64,000 bases of DNA from Tenrec ecaudatus (lineage: Eukaryota > Chordata > Mammalia > Afrosoricida > Tenrecidae), in NCBI RefSeq assembly GCF_050624435.1, contig NC_134542.1:10313497-10377496 (forward strand), read 5' to 3'. Numbering within the stretch: position 1 is the stretch's first letter; every line of letters starts with the position of its first letter. The notes beneath the pieces were generated by a model, which ran no database searches, was not told where the DNA came from, and worked only from the letters and a program-made list of their open reading frames with translations. The position numbers were made by a program, and so were the translations under genes. Of this stretch, positions 43,926 to 54,144 are shown one piece after another.

Positions 43926-44730
43926 TATGACGAAGAGAATTTCAGAATTTTCCCCTGATGTTCAAAAAATATATACTGATGGATATATTTGCAGAAATGT
44001 AGAAATATCCTTTGTCAAAATGATTTATAGCCGTAGGTATAGTCCCACCCTCTGCTTATTTTAATGCTTTTAATACTTTTTCTGGTGTGGGTCATAGTCA
44101 CACTATATAATTAGTAGAGAAATCAGTATCTTGAAATTTAATCTTTAATTCTACCTATGATTTATCTTACCTATGACTATCTCTGGTTCTTCCCATTCAT
44201 AGATATTTTTGCCATAACCAGACTTGAACTGAGTATTGCTGGAGTCTTGGCACCATTTCAGCATAGCCACACAGACCAGTCTGGGGAAAAATAAAAACTA
44301 CTTTAGTAAACAAAATTTACTTTAATTACATCCAAAATTGTATGCACATATTTTATTTAAAATAGGCCTCTGCTGTCCTCAAGCAAAGAGGTAGTGGACA
44401 ATACAGCGGATGGGCAATTTGGGCAATAAATAGAATTCTCTTTGAATGGGTGATCAACCTTGGACACAGACACAGATTACATTCACTAGATGAATGCTCA
44501 TTTCTCCATTTTTCTTTTCTTTTTTTTTTTTTACGTGTGTGTGGTCCTGGAAGAAATGAATCTGTGTGTGTTGACCATTCTGCTACATAATCCCTGACCT
44601 TCTGCTAGAGCACAGTCATAATTAACTTTACTAAGCTTGGCATGCTGTTGTGCCCCTGGCATTACTCAATTGCCCTTATGCATTTTGCAGCAGTTAATAA
44701 CTATTGTTTAATAACTCAGACCCAAACAAT

Positions 44731-44733
<3 letters not shown>
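43926..44733. other. No recognisable feature
   Basis: AT-rich with a T-run at 44519-44532; nothing else recognised. Confidence 0.35.

Positions 44734-44766
<33 letters not shown>
44734..44766. repeat. (CT)n microsatellite
   Basis: About 16 uninterrupted CT units. Confidence 0.95.
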
Positions 44767-44768
<2 letters not shown>

Positions 44769-45529
44769 CTGGTGATAGCTGCTATTTAGCTGCTTTCAGA
44801 CGCATGGTAATCCATGCACAGTGGAATGAGACGCTGGTACTGTACCATCCCCAAGATCAATTGTGGATCAGACCTTGGGTCCAAGAGTTTTATTGGCTAA
44901 ATTTTGGAAATAGATAACCAGATTAGGCATTTCTTCCTGGCTTAGGTTAGTCCAGGGGCATGACTGAAACCAGTTCAATATGACAGCCACAATGTCATTC
45001 CCCATGTTACTAGGACACAGTGCTACTGGTAGAAGAACCTGCAATAAGGAAAATAGGCTGAGAATTCTTGAAATAAAACAAATAGAAAATGGAGACAACA
45101 TGTGTCCCATTTATTGGTCCCCTGCTGGTTATCTGCCTACTTCATTCTATTCTCAATAAGTCGATCCTGCTTTCTTTGAGGTTGTGAGCAGAGAACCCTA
45201 AATTGTTCAGATAGTCATTCAATGTTTCAGGTAACTTGGATGTTTACTATCCATGACATTCATTAATCAGCTCTCCAAGCACCTTTAATTTACCTTTGAG
45301 GCTGTGTGTAGATGGGTTTTTTTGGTGGAAAAATTCCAAGTAATGGAATTGCGTCACGTTTATGATAATATTCCATGATTTACATTATGATTCGGCAAAA
45401 TTATCAAACTGGCCTGAACTGGACTATTAATGACTTGATTCTCATTATTTATGCTTAGAGAAAATTAGTCAACCTCTGTGAAAAAAACAACTTACTTAAA
45501 TAGATATGAGTAATATTCAAAGAGACACT
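44767..45529. other. No recognisable feature
   Basis: Nothing recognised. Confidence 0.35.
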
Positions 45530-46860
45530 TCGGGCTGCCCGTCTTGCGGTTCATGACCTGGGTGCGCAGATGCGGGCGAGCGCCAGTGGTCGGCTTGGAG
45601 GCCATGGGCTGGTTCTTGTGGACCAGCGACCTCCAGGAGATCAACCAGATCCTGCTGGTCCATCAGCGCGGGGTGCGCATCTGTCATGGCAAGGAAAACA
45701 TCAAAGTTGGTGCTGGGACCCTCCTTCTTGGCACACACTGACTGATTTGGAGAGATCAGAAAAATCAGGAATGATGTATGGCCATTCCTCTTCCTCAAGT
45801 TGTGCTCATGGAAAAACAGGTAGATGGAGTTGGGAAAAGGTGCAAGAATAGTGGTTCATCATCACCCAGCCCCACCTAACAAAGAACCCGGTCTGTCCCA
45901 GAGCAGTAAGAATCCCTACATCAGAGAATTCCTACATCCTTCGAAGAACAGGCCAGACTGAGTTTGACAGGCACTGATCAGAGGAACTGGGCCAGAGAAG
46001 ATGGGAGAATATGCCTGTTTCCCAGTCATGACAAGCAAATAAAGGATCCCCATCAGGAAGACTAAGGGCTGTAGGAATTGTAGGGATTAAAAGGAAATTG
46101 GGGAAAAAAAGAAAAAAAATGGACTCAAAACATTTCTGAGGCCTTTGAAGACCCCAGAAAGCTCATGATCAAGGCCAAGGAAGTGGTGGAGTTTTCAAAT
46201 CAATAGCTAATAAAATTAAAGACAAACAAGGCAACATCACAGAAGAGGAGACCATCCGGTTTAAATCCTACTACCTGAGCATGGGCATCGCTCACACAGT
46301 TACCAGAGAAACCTGCAGCTCAGGTACACATAGAGCTGGGCCTTTAGAGGAACGAGGGGCAGAATGTCACTGACAGTGGTGTGGTGCTTAGTAAACCAGG
46401 CTCAAGGGGTGGAGTTGCTCCACCTGAAGATTAAGTGACTACCTGCATGATGCTGGATGCCCTGAAATTACCTCTCAGACTTGAGTCTTCGATAGTGGTG
46501 TCACGGTTATTGAGCTTCAGTCACACAAGGAAGAGGAGATGGTGACTTCAGCCCTGGAGACGGTTTCAGAAAAGGGACCTTTAACATCAGAAGAGTTTGC
46601 CAAGCTTGTGGGGATGTCTGTCCTTCTTGCAAAAGAAAGTTTGCTTCTTGCTGAGAAGATGGGCCACCTTTGCTGAGATGACTCCGAGGAAGGGTTGTGG
46701 TTTTCTATTTTGTTGGGCTTAGGGGGTTGTTTGTATTTGAAATAGCTCTCATCCATAGACTTACGCCATGGAGAGGCTGTGCACAACGTTGAGCAAAGAG
46801 CTAAACTTTGAGAAACCGAGAATCCATGGGACTTTTGCCATGTAATATAAAACTATCATA
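45530..46860 (+). pseudogene. VPS36P: Processed pseudogene of VPS36 (ESCRT-II subunit)
   Basis: Intronless and nearly full length relative to VPS36, the ubiquitin-binding ESCRT-II subunit that sorts cargo at endosomes. From the ATG at 45604 the N-terminal GLUE-domain frame reads [20 protein letters not shown], then AGTLLLGTH and a stop. After several frameshifts come [20 protein letters not shown] (near 46200-46265) and [16 protein letters not shown]. The C-terminal winged-helix part reads [20 protein letters not shown] (46482-46540), then ALETVSEKG and [20 protein letters not shown]. Fifteen to twenty codons are lost near 46320. Several stops and frameshifts make it non-functional. No poly-A tail or target duplication was identified. 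GC-rich sequence just upstream (45530-45603) may be retained 5' leader. Confidence 0.9.
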
Positions 46861-47331
46861 ATTTCTTTCTAAATATTATGGTCCAGGAAGCTTACTAAGG
46901 ATAACTTATAGGGAAACACAGATACAGGGGGCATTTGAAACCATGCTGTCGAGAACCGATGTTGAACTTGCAATCTGGTGGGTTGTAACTCGATCCTCAA
47001 ATCTAAACCTTTTCAAAGAAGGGGATTTAGCCCAGGGCGCAGGAGAACAGGAAAGCTGCATACATGGGCAGGTAAGACCATCGCTTTGGGGTGACTAAAA
47101 TTCCCTGATTAAACATGAGGTATTCCTCCGTGTCTCATGTTCCCATTTCAGGGGTCCTCAAGGAGCAAGTCCTACCTACAATGCAGAGTTAGGAACCTGG
47201 ACCGGCACAGGGAACAGCTCCTCCCTTCAGCAAACCAAATCAAGCAAGCACTGTTTCTAGGGGAAACAAAGGGTAGTATTTAAAAGGGTTTTTTTTCCTT
47301 ACATTTTCTATACTAATATTTTACTTTATAT
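46861..47331. other. No recognisable feature
   Basis: Nothing recognised; may include L2 sequence just before the SPIN insertion. Confidence 0.3.
47324..47331. repeat. Left target-site duplication of SPIN
   Basis: CTTTATAT, identical to 47521-47528. Confidence 0.95.
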
Positions 47332-47520
47332 CAATGGTTCCCAACCTTCCTACTGCCCCAACCCTTTAATACAGTTCATGCTGTGGTGACCCCCCAACCA
47401 TAAAGTTAATTTCGTTGCTATTTCATCACTGTGATTTGCTACTGTGATGAATTGGCCGACCCCTGTGAAAGGGTCGTTCAACGCTCAATGGGGTCGCGGC
47501 CCACAGGTTGAGAACCACTG
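47332..47520 (-). mobile_element. SPIN non-autonomous hAT transposon, 189 bp, with perfect target duplication
   Basis: Reverse orientation relative to the other copies: left end CAATGGTTCCCAACCTTCC, right end CCACAGGTTGAGAACCACTG. The inner words AACCCTTTAATACAGTT, GGTGACCCCCCAACCATAAAG and CCCTGTGAAAGGGTCGTTC are hallmark SPIN sequence. Perfect flanking duplication CTTTATAT. No coding capacity. Confidence 0.97.
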
Positions 47521-47528
47521 CTTTATAT
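47521..47528. repeat. Right target-site duplication of SPIN
   Basis: CTTTATAT, partner of 47324-47331. Confidence 0.95.
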
Positions 47529-47672
47529 GCTGCTGCTTGTCTCACTCCATAAATCAGTCACAGGCTCGATGAAAGCAAAAGGTGTTGTCTGCTTTGTGCA
47601 CTGCTGTCTCGAGTGCCTTGGCAATGCTTCAGGCCCAGAGAAGATTTGTTGGAAGAATGAATAGATGTGCAC
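47529..47672 (+). repeat. L2 LINE 3' end relic
   Basis: GTTGTCTGCTTTGTGCACTGCTGTCTCGAGTGCCTTGGCAATGCTTCAGG...AGATTTGTTGGAAGAATGAATAG matches the L2 end pattern (TTTGTTCACTGCTGTATCC...TTTGTTGAATGAATGA). SPIN landed beside or within it. Confidence 0.65.
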
Positions 47673-48334
47673 ATAGGTTTTGACTGAGTCTTCTGTTTGC
47701 ACAGAAAGCAGTTTTTTTCTCTGCTTACCACGCGGCTAGTGATAACGTTGGTGTGTGTTTAGAAAGAAGCTCCGTTTGGATGGGCTACATTAGGGAGAGG
47801 TAATGCTCATGCACTTCTAGAAAATGAGACCTCGGACGTCCATCTAAATCCTGTGAAAGAGGGTTGGGAATACATGCTTGTGTTTACTGGAAATCCTAGG
47901 AGGCGTTCTAGAAGCAATGATTTCGGTTTTGCTTTCATTTCCCACTGGTACCCTTTCCACTTGCCACCTGTGGGAGCGACATCTACAGGGAGGAGAATTG
48001 AGCGGTTCAAGCCAACAGGTGGGGCACATTGGGTATCCTAAGCTTTCTCGACCCGTGTGTCTAGTTCCGTCAACCGTGAAATGTAGCTACAGCTAAGACC
48101 TGCATTTCAGTCTTTGGGAAACTATAAGATAGTCACTCTAGGAAGCGTGTTTGTGAGATGACAGTCTTAACTTAAAGCAGGCTTTGTGGGGACAAAGGGT
48201 TTCCTTAGGTTTGTATTTCTTGGCTTAAATACTTCACACGGAAAGACATTGTTCCCTTTAAGCATCTTCTGTATAGGACACATCCAGTTCCATGCAGCTT
48301 GGAAACAGGATAATAAATGGCTGTCCTTAAGAAA
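47673..48334. other. No recognisable feature
   Basis: Overlapping short open frames on both strands; none looks coding. Confidence 0.35.
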
Positions 48335-48460
48335 AAACACAAGACTCTGCTCCGGCAAAGAGTTCCAGTCTCAGAAACCCACAGCGGGGCAGTTCTGTCC
48401 TGTCCCATAGCATCTCCGTGAGTCAGAATCAGCTTGATGGCAGTGTTTTCTGAGGCTTTG
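48335..48460 (+). repeat. AfroSINE, 3' half
   Basis: AAGAGTTCCAGTCTCAGAAACCCACAGCGGGGCAGTTCTGTCCTGTCCCATAGCATCTCCGTGAGTCAGAATCAGCTTGATGGCAGTG. Confidence 0.85.
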
Positions 48461-49077
48461 TTTTGCCGTCTCTACCAGTGCCCATACATGCACGTACGCC
48501 ATTTGCAACTGTAATTTGCAATAACAATTCCATTCACCGAGTTTCTCTTAGAAATATGTGCCTGGGACTCTTGGACATGTTGGAAATCAGAGAATAATTA
48601 GTTGGAGGCGCTGAGCAACCCGGAAGCCTCTTTATATAATCGTCCCTGCTGGAGTCACTCACTTTCCACTTGCGGTTCACTTTTCTCCGGAGCAGCTAAC
48701 GAAGCAGCGATGTGAACACGCTCTGCCGAGGGCCTTGTGGTTCTAATGAAGATGAAACACTTCCGTCTCAGTGAAATTCTGCACTCAGCTTCTCCGAATA
48801 GGAGGTGATTTCCAAGAACAGGTCCAGGTTTCCTGAACCCTGGCTATTTGGGAAAGGATGGAGTTTTGAAATCAGAAGCACATATTCATATCAAGTCTTT
48901 TGGGGCCTTTTTAGTAAGCCTTAATGTTGCTATGACTCACATAGGGCATAATATTTGTTATCTTCTATTACCATTTTCCCATGAACTTTCGAAGTACCTT
49001 GTAGCGGCTATGGGTTATAGCAGTTTAATAACCCATGCTTTTTATTGCCTGGCTCTTCCTTTAGAAGGAAATAATTT
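48461..49077. other. No recognisable feature
   Basis: Nothing recognised. Confidence 0.35.
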
Positions 49078-49107
49078 CTATCTATTTATCTATCTATTTA
49101 TTTATTT
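49078..49107. repeat. (TATC)n/(TATT)n simple repeat
   Basis: CTATCTATTTATCTATCTATTTATTTA abutting the poly-A side of the minus-strand L1 fragment. Confidence 0.85.
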
Positions 49108-49330
49108 TCCAAAATCATTTTATTGGGAGCTCATACAGAGATCATACCATTCCATAGTTGATTCACATCAAATAATATTACACAATTGCTACCACAATCA
49201 GTTTAAAAACATTTTCTTCCTTCTTGAACTCCTTGATATCAGCTCCCCTTTACCGCTACCACCCCACCTCCCCCACCATGTCCCCTTGGTACCCTCTGAT
49301 GTATTTTGTCATTGTGGGTCGCCTTCTGGA
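49108..49330 (-). repeat. L1-type 3' end, variant subfamily
   Basis: On the plus strand it starts CCAAAATCATTTTATTGGGAGCTC, resembling the reversed 3' terminus of the other L1 copies (for example ATTATTTTATTGGGGGCTTG at 58128), then diverges in subfamily-specific sequence. Ends near 49330. Confidence 0.6.
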
Positions 49331-49554
49331 TTCTTTGTTATCTGTATTTCTGTTTTTCGGGATATGAAACCCAAGACTGGGGAACCTATAGAAATCACAA
49401 GTAGAATGGGAGGATCCAGTTTTGCTCTCAGAATGTTACCACAGAGACAGCCACGCTGACTGAGTGGGAAGGGAGCTCGTTGGAAGTTGCTCAGCGCGGG
49501 AGCCAGACCCAGGTTAGAGCCATGGTTTCCTACTCCGATTGCAGAAAACCAAAC

Positions 49555-49770
49555 TGAAAACTCACTGCCGTCGAGTGGCTGCTGACTCACAGCGACCCTG
49601 TGGGGCACGGCACGATAGGCCTGCCCCTGTGAGTTTCTGAGACTATAACTATTTATGGTAGTAGAAGCCCTGTCTTTCTCCTTCGGAGTGGCTGGTGTTT
49701 GAACAGCTGGCCATGTAGGTCGCAGCCCAAAGCGTAACCTTTACACCACCAGGGCTGTCCCAAAGAACTG
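49555..49770 (-). repeat. AfroSINE, full length
   Basis: AAACTCACTGCCGTCGAGTGGCTGCTGACTCACAGCGACCCTGTGGGGCACGG (tail) to TAACCTTTACACCACCAGGGCTGTCCC (head), a well-kept copy. Confidence 0.9.
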
Positions 49771-50001
49771 AATGAACTACAAAGGGTAGTTCTCTAAACC
49801 CTCACCCATTGAAATTCACCAGGGTTAAGGAAATATAATTGAGCTCTTGAGTCATGACCGGTGGCATCTGGAGAATGCATTTGGGCTTCGGAACACAACC
49901 TGGAGTTACTTTAGACATTTGTTTTCTTGCGTGGGCTCAATAATAACCTATACGTGGGTAATTTAAGATACAATTTCTTTTAAAAGGATGCAAAAGATAT
50001 A

Positions 50002-50197
50002 CTTTAAGAACCCTGAGGGGCAGTGGTTATGTAACTCAGCTGCTAACTGAATGGCTGGTGGCTGGCACCCACAGCTCCTCTGTGACGAGAGCAATGGCTT
50101 CCACAAAGATTAGAGCTTGGAAACCCTCTGGGGGCAATTCTACGCTGTCCTGCAGAGTCGCTGTGAATTGGAATCGACTTGACGCCAACAGGTTTAC
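50002..50197 (+). repeat. AfroSINE, full length
   Basis: TAAGAACCCTGAGGGGCAGTGGTTATG head; GCTTGGAAACCCTCTGGGGGCAATTCTACGCTGTCCTGCAGAGTCGCTGTGAATTGGAATCGACTTGACGCC tail. Confidence 0.9.
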
Positions 50198-50452
50198 CCA
50201 ATAACAAGCTGTAGAATTTCCTAGGTAAAATTCTCTTTCAACTCTAAAAACCATAGGGAAATACTGTAAAAAAAAAATCTCCCATGTATTTTTGTAAGAG
50301 TTTTTGAGAAAGTGTTAAATCTCCATTTAACTCCTGTTCTTCTTGCCTGAAGTGGAAAATGGGAAAATGCAGGTATTTCTTCTTCTGCCAACTCTGTGCT
50401 TTTGAGCATCATTGCTTAGACCTCGGGCGGTGCCTGCCCTTTGTCATTCTTT

Positions 50453-50765
50453 TTCTGTGACAAATAAGAGGGCTGTGAGCTGGAGCCAACTTGATGGCGC
50501 TTATAACCACCCCCACCTCCATCACAGCCACAGGAGGATGGAGATGTAACAGCATTTATGTGAACAGGGAAAGAAGTTAGGACGAAGTGGCCCATTGCCT
50601 GAACAGCATTCCATAAAGCATGAGAAGTTGTTGGAAGGAGAAGGACGTACAGACGGTCTGACCCCAAAATATCTAGTTGCTCGGATGAACTATTTCCCAT
50701 TGTAGAAGTTAGCTTCAGCAAAGAGCCATCGCAACAATGGGAATGATGATTCAATAAAACCAACT
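50453..50765 (+). repeat. Left arm of a long imperfect inverted repeat
   Basis: The reverse complement of this arm matches 51403-51729 over about 310-325 bp, estimated by eye at 85-90 percent. It is anchored by exact or near-exact blocks such as CATCATTCCCATTGTTGCGA, TAGATATTTTGGGGTCAG and CTTCTCATGCTTTATG. The far (5') end contains a SINE/RTE-tail-like phrase (GCCAACTTGATGGCGC). Confidence 0.9.
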
Positions 50766-51402
50766 GGTTAGTGGAGCAAATTCATGTAATAAAACAGAAA
50801 GGAGGCATTTAATTCTGTATTTCTGCACAGAGTGGAGAGGCCTCATTACAAAAGCAGATCATTTTGAAAGCTGCTTGGTGGGACTTACTGCAGGGAAGAG
50901 ACATGGAAAATTGTTCATTCTACCTGTCCCTCTAGTCTATTGCCTGCTGCTGTTCAACTTTTATCAGGGAAAGTGATGCTTTACGGGGAAGGTACTTAAG
51001 GTGTGGCAGGGAGCCAGCATACGTCCTATCCACATTTTATTTGCAAGTCACCCATCTAAGATTCTTCTGTGCCATCATCCAACACAATCACAGCATATTG
51101 TTCCGTGGACTCCACAACACAAAAATATCAGATGTGATAAGATTCACACCTTGTAAATTTGTTTTCTTTTGCCTTAGCATGTTGCTGTATTGTGTAAGAG
51201 CAAGTTGTCCCCAGAGCATGCGTTCTTTCAAGTCGTGATATATACAATACCAAGCACATCGTTTCCAAACTGAAACTCCGGACACCTATTCCATCAAGGA
51301 TGCATTCTGAGGGTCGGGTTCACAAATTGTTTGAAAGCGGATTCATCTTGGGAAAATGTCAGCTACATGGTCATTTGAGCTATAGCAGAAACGCCCTAAA
51401 AA
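50766..51402. other. Spacer between inverted-repeat arms
   Basis: About 640 bp with no recognised repeat or gene. Confidence 0.5.
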
Positions 51403-51729
51403 AGTTGGTTTTATCGAATCATCATTCCCATTGTTGCGATGGCTCTTTGCTGTAGCTAAGTTCTACAGCGTGAAATAGTTCATCCGAGCAGCTAGATATT
51501 TTGGGGTCAGGCTGTTCTGTACTGCCTTCTCCTTCCAAAGACTTCTCATGCTTTATGAAAAGCTGTTTAGGCAAAGGGCCACTTCATCCTAACTTGTTTA
51601 CCTCTTCACATACATGTTGCTACATCTCCATTCTCCTGTTGTTGTGATGGAGGTGGTGGAGGGCTAGTGGTCGTTATAAGTTGCCATCAAGTTGACTCCA
51701 GTTCACAGCCTTCTTATCTGTAACAGAAT
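51403..51729 (-). repeat. Right arm of the long imperfect inverted repeat
   Basis: Inverted partner of 50453-50765; begins AGTTGGTTTTATCGAATC and ends near CTTATCTGTAACAGAA. Confidence 0.9.
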
Positions 51730-51795
51730 GAAATGTCCCCTGGGCTTCTGCCATTCTCGTGGTCATTGGTAAGCTTGATCTATCGTGATGGTTTA

Positions 51796-52296
51796 TGTTA
51801 GTCCGGGTAGACTAGAGAAACAAATTCATAGACACTCATGTGTGTATAAGAAAGAGCTTTATATACAAGAGCAATTGAATGTTGAGAAAACATCCCAGGC
51901 CAGTCCATATCAAATCCATAAGTCCAATAATATCCCATATGTATACTAATTTATAAATTCCTCTTCAGACTCACAAAACGCATGCAATGATGCCAAATAC
52001 AGGAAGATCACAGGCCAGTGGGTAGAAAGTCTTGTGGATCCAGTGGTGGTAGAGGCATCTCAGCACTGGCCAGGGTCTCCAAACTGGCTCCTTCAGCTTC
52101 AGGGCTCTAGCTTAGTTCCATGTGTCTTGTCTGCAAGAATATCTCCCAGGAAATGAGCCAATGTCCTGCCTCCAGCGGCTATTTATCTCCTTAGAACCTC
52201 CGAATGAGGTCATCAAGCTGCGACCTGATTGACAGGATAAACTGTACCCCTTCACTCTTAAACCTCAAACTGACACTGGATTATGTAACTACCACA
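51796..52296 (+). repeat. LTR-like repeat, family A, full length (501 bp)
   Basis: Starts TGTTAGTCCGGGTAGACTAGAG and ends GGATTATGTAACTACCACA, so TG...CA ends. Contains AATAAT/TATA-type AT-rich sequence early and phrases shared with 33811-34315 (CAGGAAGATCACAGGCC, GATCCAGTGGTGG). No internal coding sequence. Confidence 0.65.
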
Positions 52297-52675
52297 TGGC
52301 TGTTATGTCAACTTACCACATGGAAGGTTTCTCTCATTTCCTGTGGCCCTCATTTCTACAAAAAATGTATGTCCTTTTATAGTGACTGGTCTTTCTTAAT
52401 GACGTGGCTAAAGTAAGTGAGTCCACATCTCACTGTCCTCACTTATAAATAGCATTATGAATGTATTTAGAAATCTAAGATCGATTTTTGCAATATGTTG
52501 GATTTTCATTGGCCAATTTTGGATGTAGAATGCCAAAGGTCTTGAAGCCCATCTGTCTCCTTCTTAAGGTTTATGAGTTTTAGTTCCAGTAACCTAATAG
52601 AATTATCTATTAATTCTCTTGCTGAAAGTTTCTAGAATAGTAATGACATATTTGTAAGCATTCTGTAATAATTGA
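52297..52675. other. No recognisable feature
   Basis: AT-rich. Confidence 0.35.
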
Positions 52676-52880
52676 AAAGGAGCCCGGGTAACGTTGTGAT
52701 TATACATGGGATACTAACCGCAAGGTCAGCAGTTTGAAACCACCAGCTGCTCCATGGGAGAAAGACTAGTCTTTCTACTCTCGTGAACATTAAACCATTG
52801 AAAACCCCAGGGAAGATCTGCCCTGTCCTATTGGGTCACTCCGAGTTGAAATAAACTTGATGGCAATGAGTTTGATAAAG
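52676..52880 (+). repeat. AfroSINE, full length
   Basis: AAGGAGCCCGGGTAACGTTGTGATTATACATGGGATACTAACCGCAAGGTCAGCAGTTTGAAACCACCAGCTGCTCC head; CCTGTCCTATTGGGTCACTCCGAGTTGAAATAAACTTGATGGCAATGAG tail. Confidence 0.92.
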
Positions 52881-52959
52881 AATGGGAGAGTTGGCAAGAC
52901 AACAAAGAATGATTAGTCTGATATCAGCAGACCACCAAAGACAAGCCTTCTTAAATACC

Positions 52960-53005
52960 ATACCATATCCACTGCCACCGAGTCAATTCTGACGCATAAC
53001 GACCA
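52960..53005 (-). repeat. AfroSINE/RTE tail scrap
   Basis: CCACTGCCACCGAGTCAATTCTGACGCATAACGACC, reversed tail only. Confidence 0.6.
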
Positions 53006-53526
53006 GAAACAATTAAAATTAAAACAATAAATATTACCTTTAAAATATAATAATAAATTGACAGCTGTTTTAACAAAAGCAATCATGAAATTCCAAGATA
53101 ATAAATGATGTCTTTATTGTGCTGAAGAAAAATAATTACCAGCTTCAAATTCTTTGTTCAGTGCAAATATATTACAAAAATAAATAAGGATCTTTTCCTG
53201 CAGGCAAAAACTGAAGAGTTACTCCTCTCTAAAGAGAATTAGAAGGGATTCACTTCAGACAGGAGGAAATCAATCCCATAGTGAATTCTTAGGACAAAAA
53301 GAAAACACAAAAGACATTTTAAACATTTAATAAATGTAACCAATAATAATTTCTTATGGGGTTAGAGGCATTAAATTATGAAATAAAAATATGAATTGCG
53401 GTTTTTAGGGGCTCAGTGCTCCACTAACATCCTAAAGGTGGACAGCCTGAACCCATCCAGAGATGCCCTAGATCAGTTCCCTGTGATTTGCTTCTCAAAA
53501 ATCACGGCCTTAAAAATCCTTTTTTG
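53006..53526. other. No recognisable feature
   Basis: AT-rich. Confidence 0.35.
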
Positions 53527-53835
53527 GGGGAACCTATCACAAAGCTCAGCATATAACCCCCTCCCAGGGGGACGAACAACAGCAAAGTGGGTGAAGGGAG
53601 GGAGCGCTCGGTGTAAGACATGTAAAAAATAATAATTGGTCAATTTTCAGGGGTTCCTGAGGGAGGGAGGGTGGGGGGGATGAGTTGATACCAAGGGCTC
53701 AATTAGAAAGAAAATGTTTTCAAGAGGATAGCAATGTATATACAAATGTGCTTGACACATTGGATGGGTGTGTATGGATTGTGATAAGAGCTGTCAGATC
53801 CCCCAATAAAATGACTGAAACAAACAAACAAAAGC
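53527..53835 (+). repeat. L1-type 3' end, 5'-truncated
   Basis: CATATAACCCCCTCCCAGGGGGACGAACAACAGCAAAG, then TGATACCAAGGGCTCAATTAGAAAG...ATGGATTGTGATAAGAGCTG...CCCCCAATAAAATGACTGAAACAAACAAAC, ending in an A-rich tail. Confidence 0.85.
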
Positions 53836-53910
53836 CCTCTTCTGTTCTAGTGGGGCTGTCATGTGTCAGAATTGACTCAGCTGCAACTTGCAACAATAAC
53901 CAGTTAGGCT
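53836..53910 (+). repeat. SINE/RTE tail fragment
   Basis: CTGTTCTAGTGGGGCTGTCATGTGTCAGAATTGACTCAGCTGCAACTTGCAACAA, the 3' tail only. Confidence 0.5.
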
Positions 53911-53989
53911 AAAAGTGTGATAAACCATTGTATTAGTCAAGAGGAGGCATAAATTGATCAATCTGAAAAGGTGGTAAGTTATATATATG

Positions 53990-54118
53990 GACATATCATT
54001 GCCACTGAGTCCATTCTAACCCAGAGTAATCCTGGAGGGCAGAGTAGAAGTGCCCCTTTAGATTTCGAAGCCTGTACAGGGTCGCTCTAAGTTGAAATCA
54101 ACTTGATAGCAGTGATCC
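53990..54118. repeat. Rearranged AfroSINE (inverted halves)
   Basis: CATTGCCACTGAGTCCATTCTAACCCAGAGTAATCCTGG is reversed tail, but AGGGTCGCTCTAAGTTGAAATCAACTTGATAGCAGTG a few dozen bases later is the tail in forward orientation, so two copies or a rearranged copy meet here. Confidence 0.6.
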
Positions 54119-54144
54119 TGGGTCATTGATTCCCTTTACGAGTC

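Noticed and set aside
45517-45798. 93-codon minus-strand frame in GC-rich DNA
   Set aside because: It is the antisense of the VPS36 pseudogene 5' part.
48848-49459. 203-codon plus-strand frame
   Set aside because: It passes through the TATC repeat and a minus-strand L1 3' end, so the frame is a mosaic of repeat DNA.
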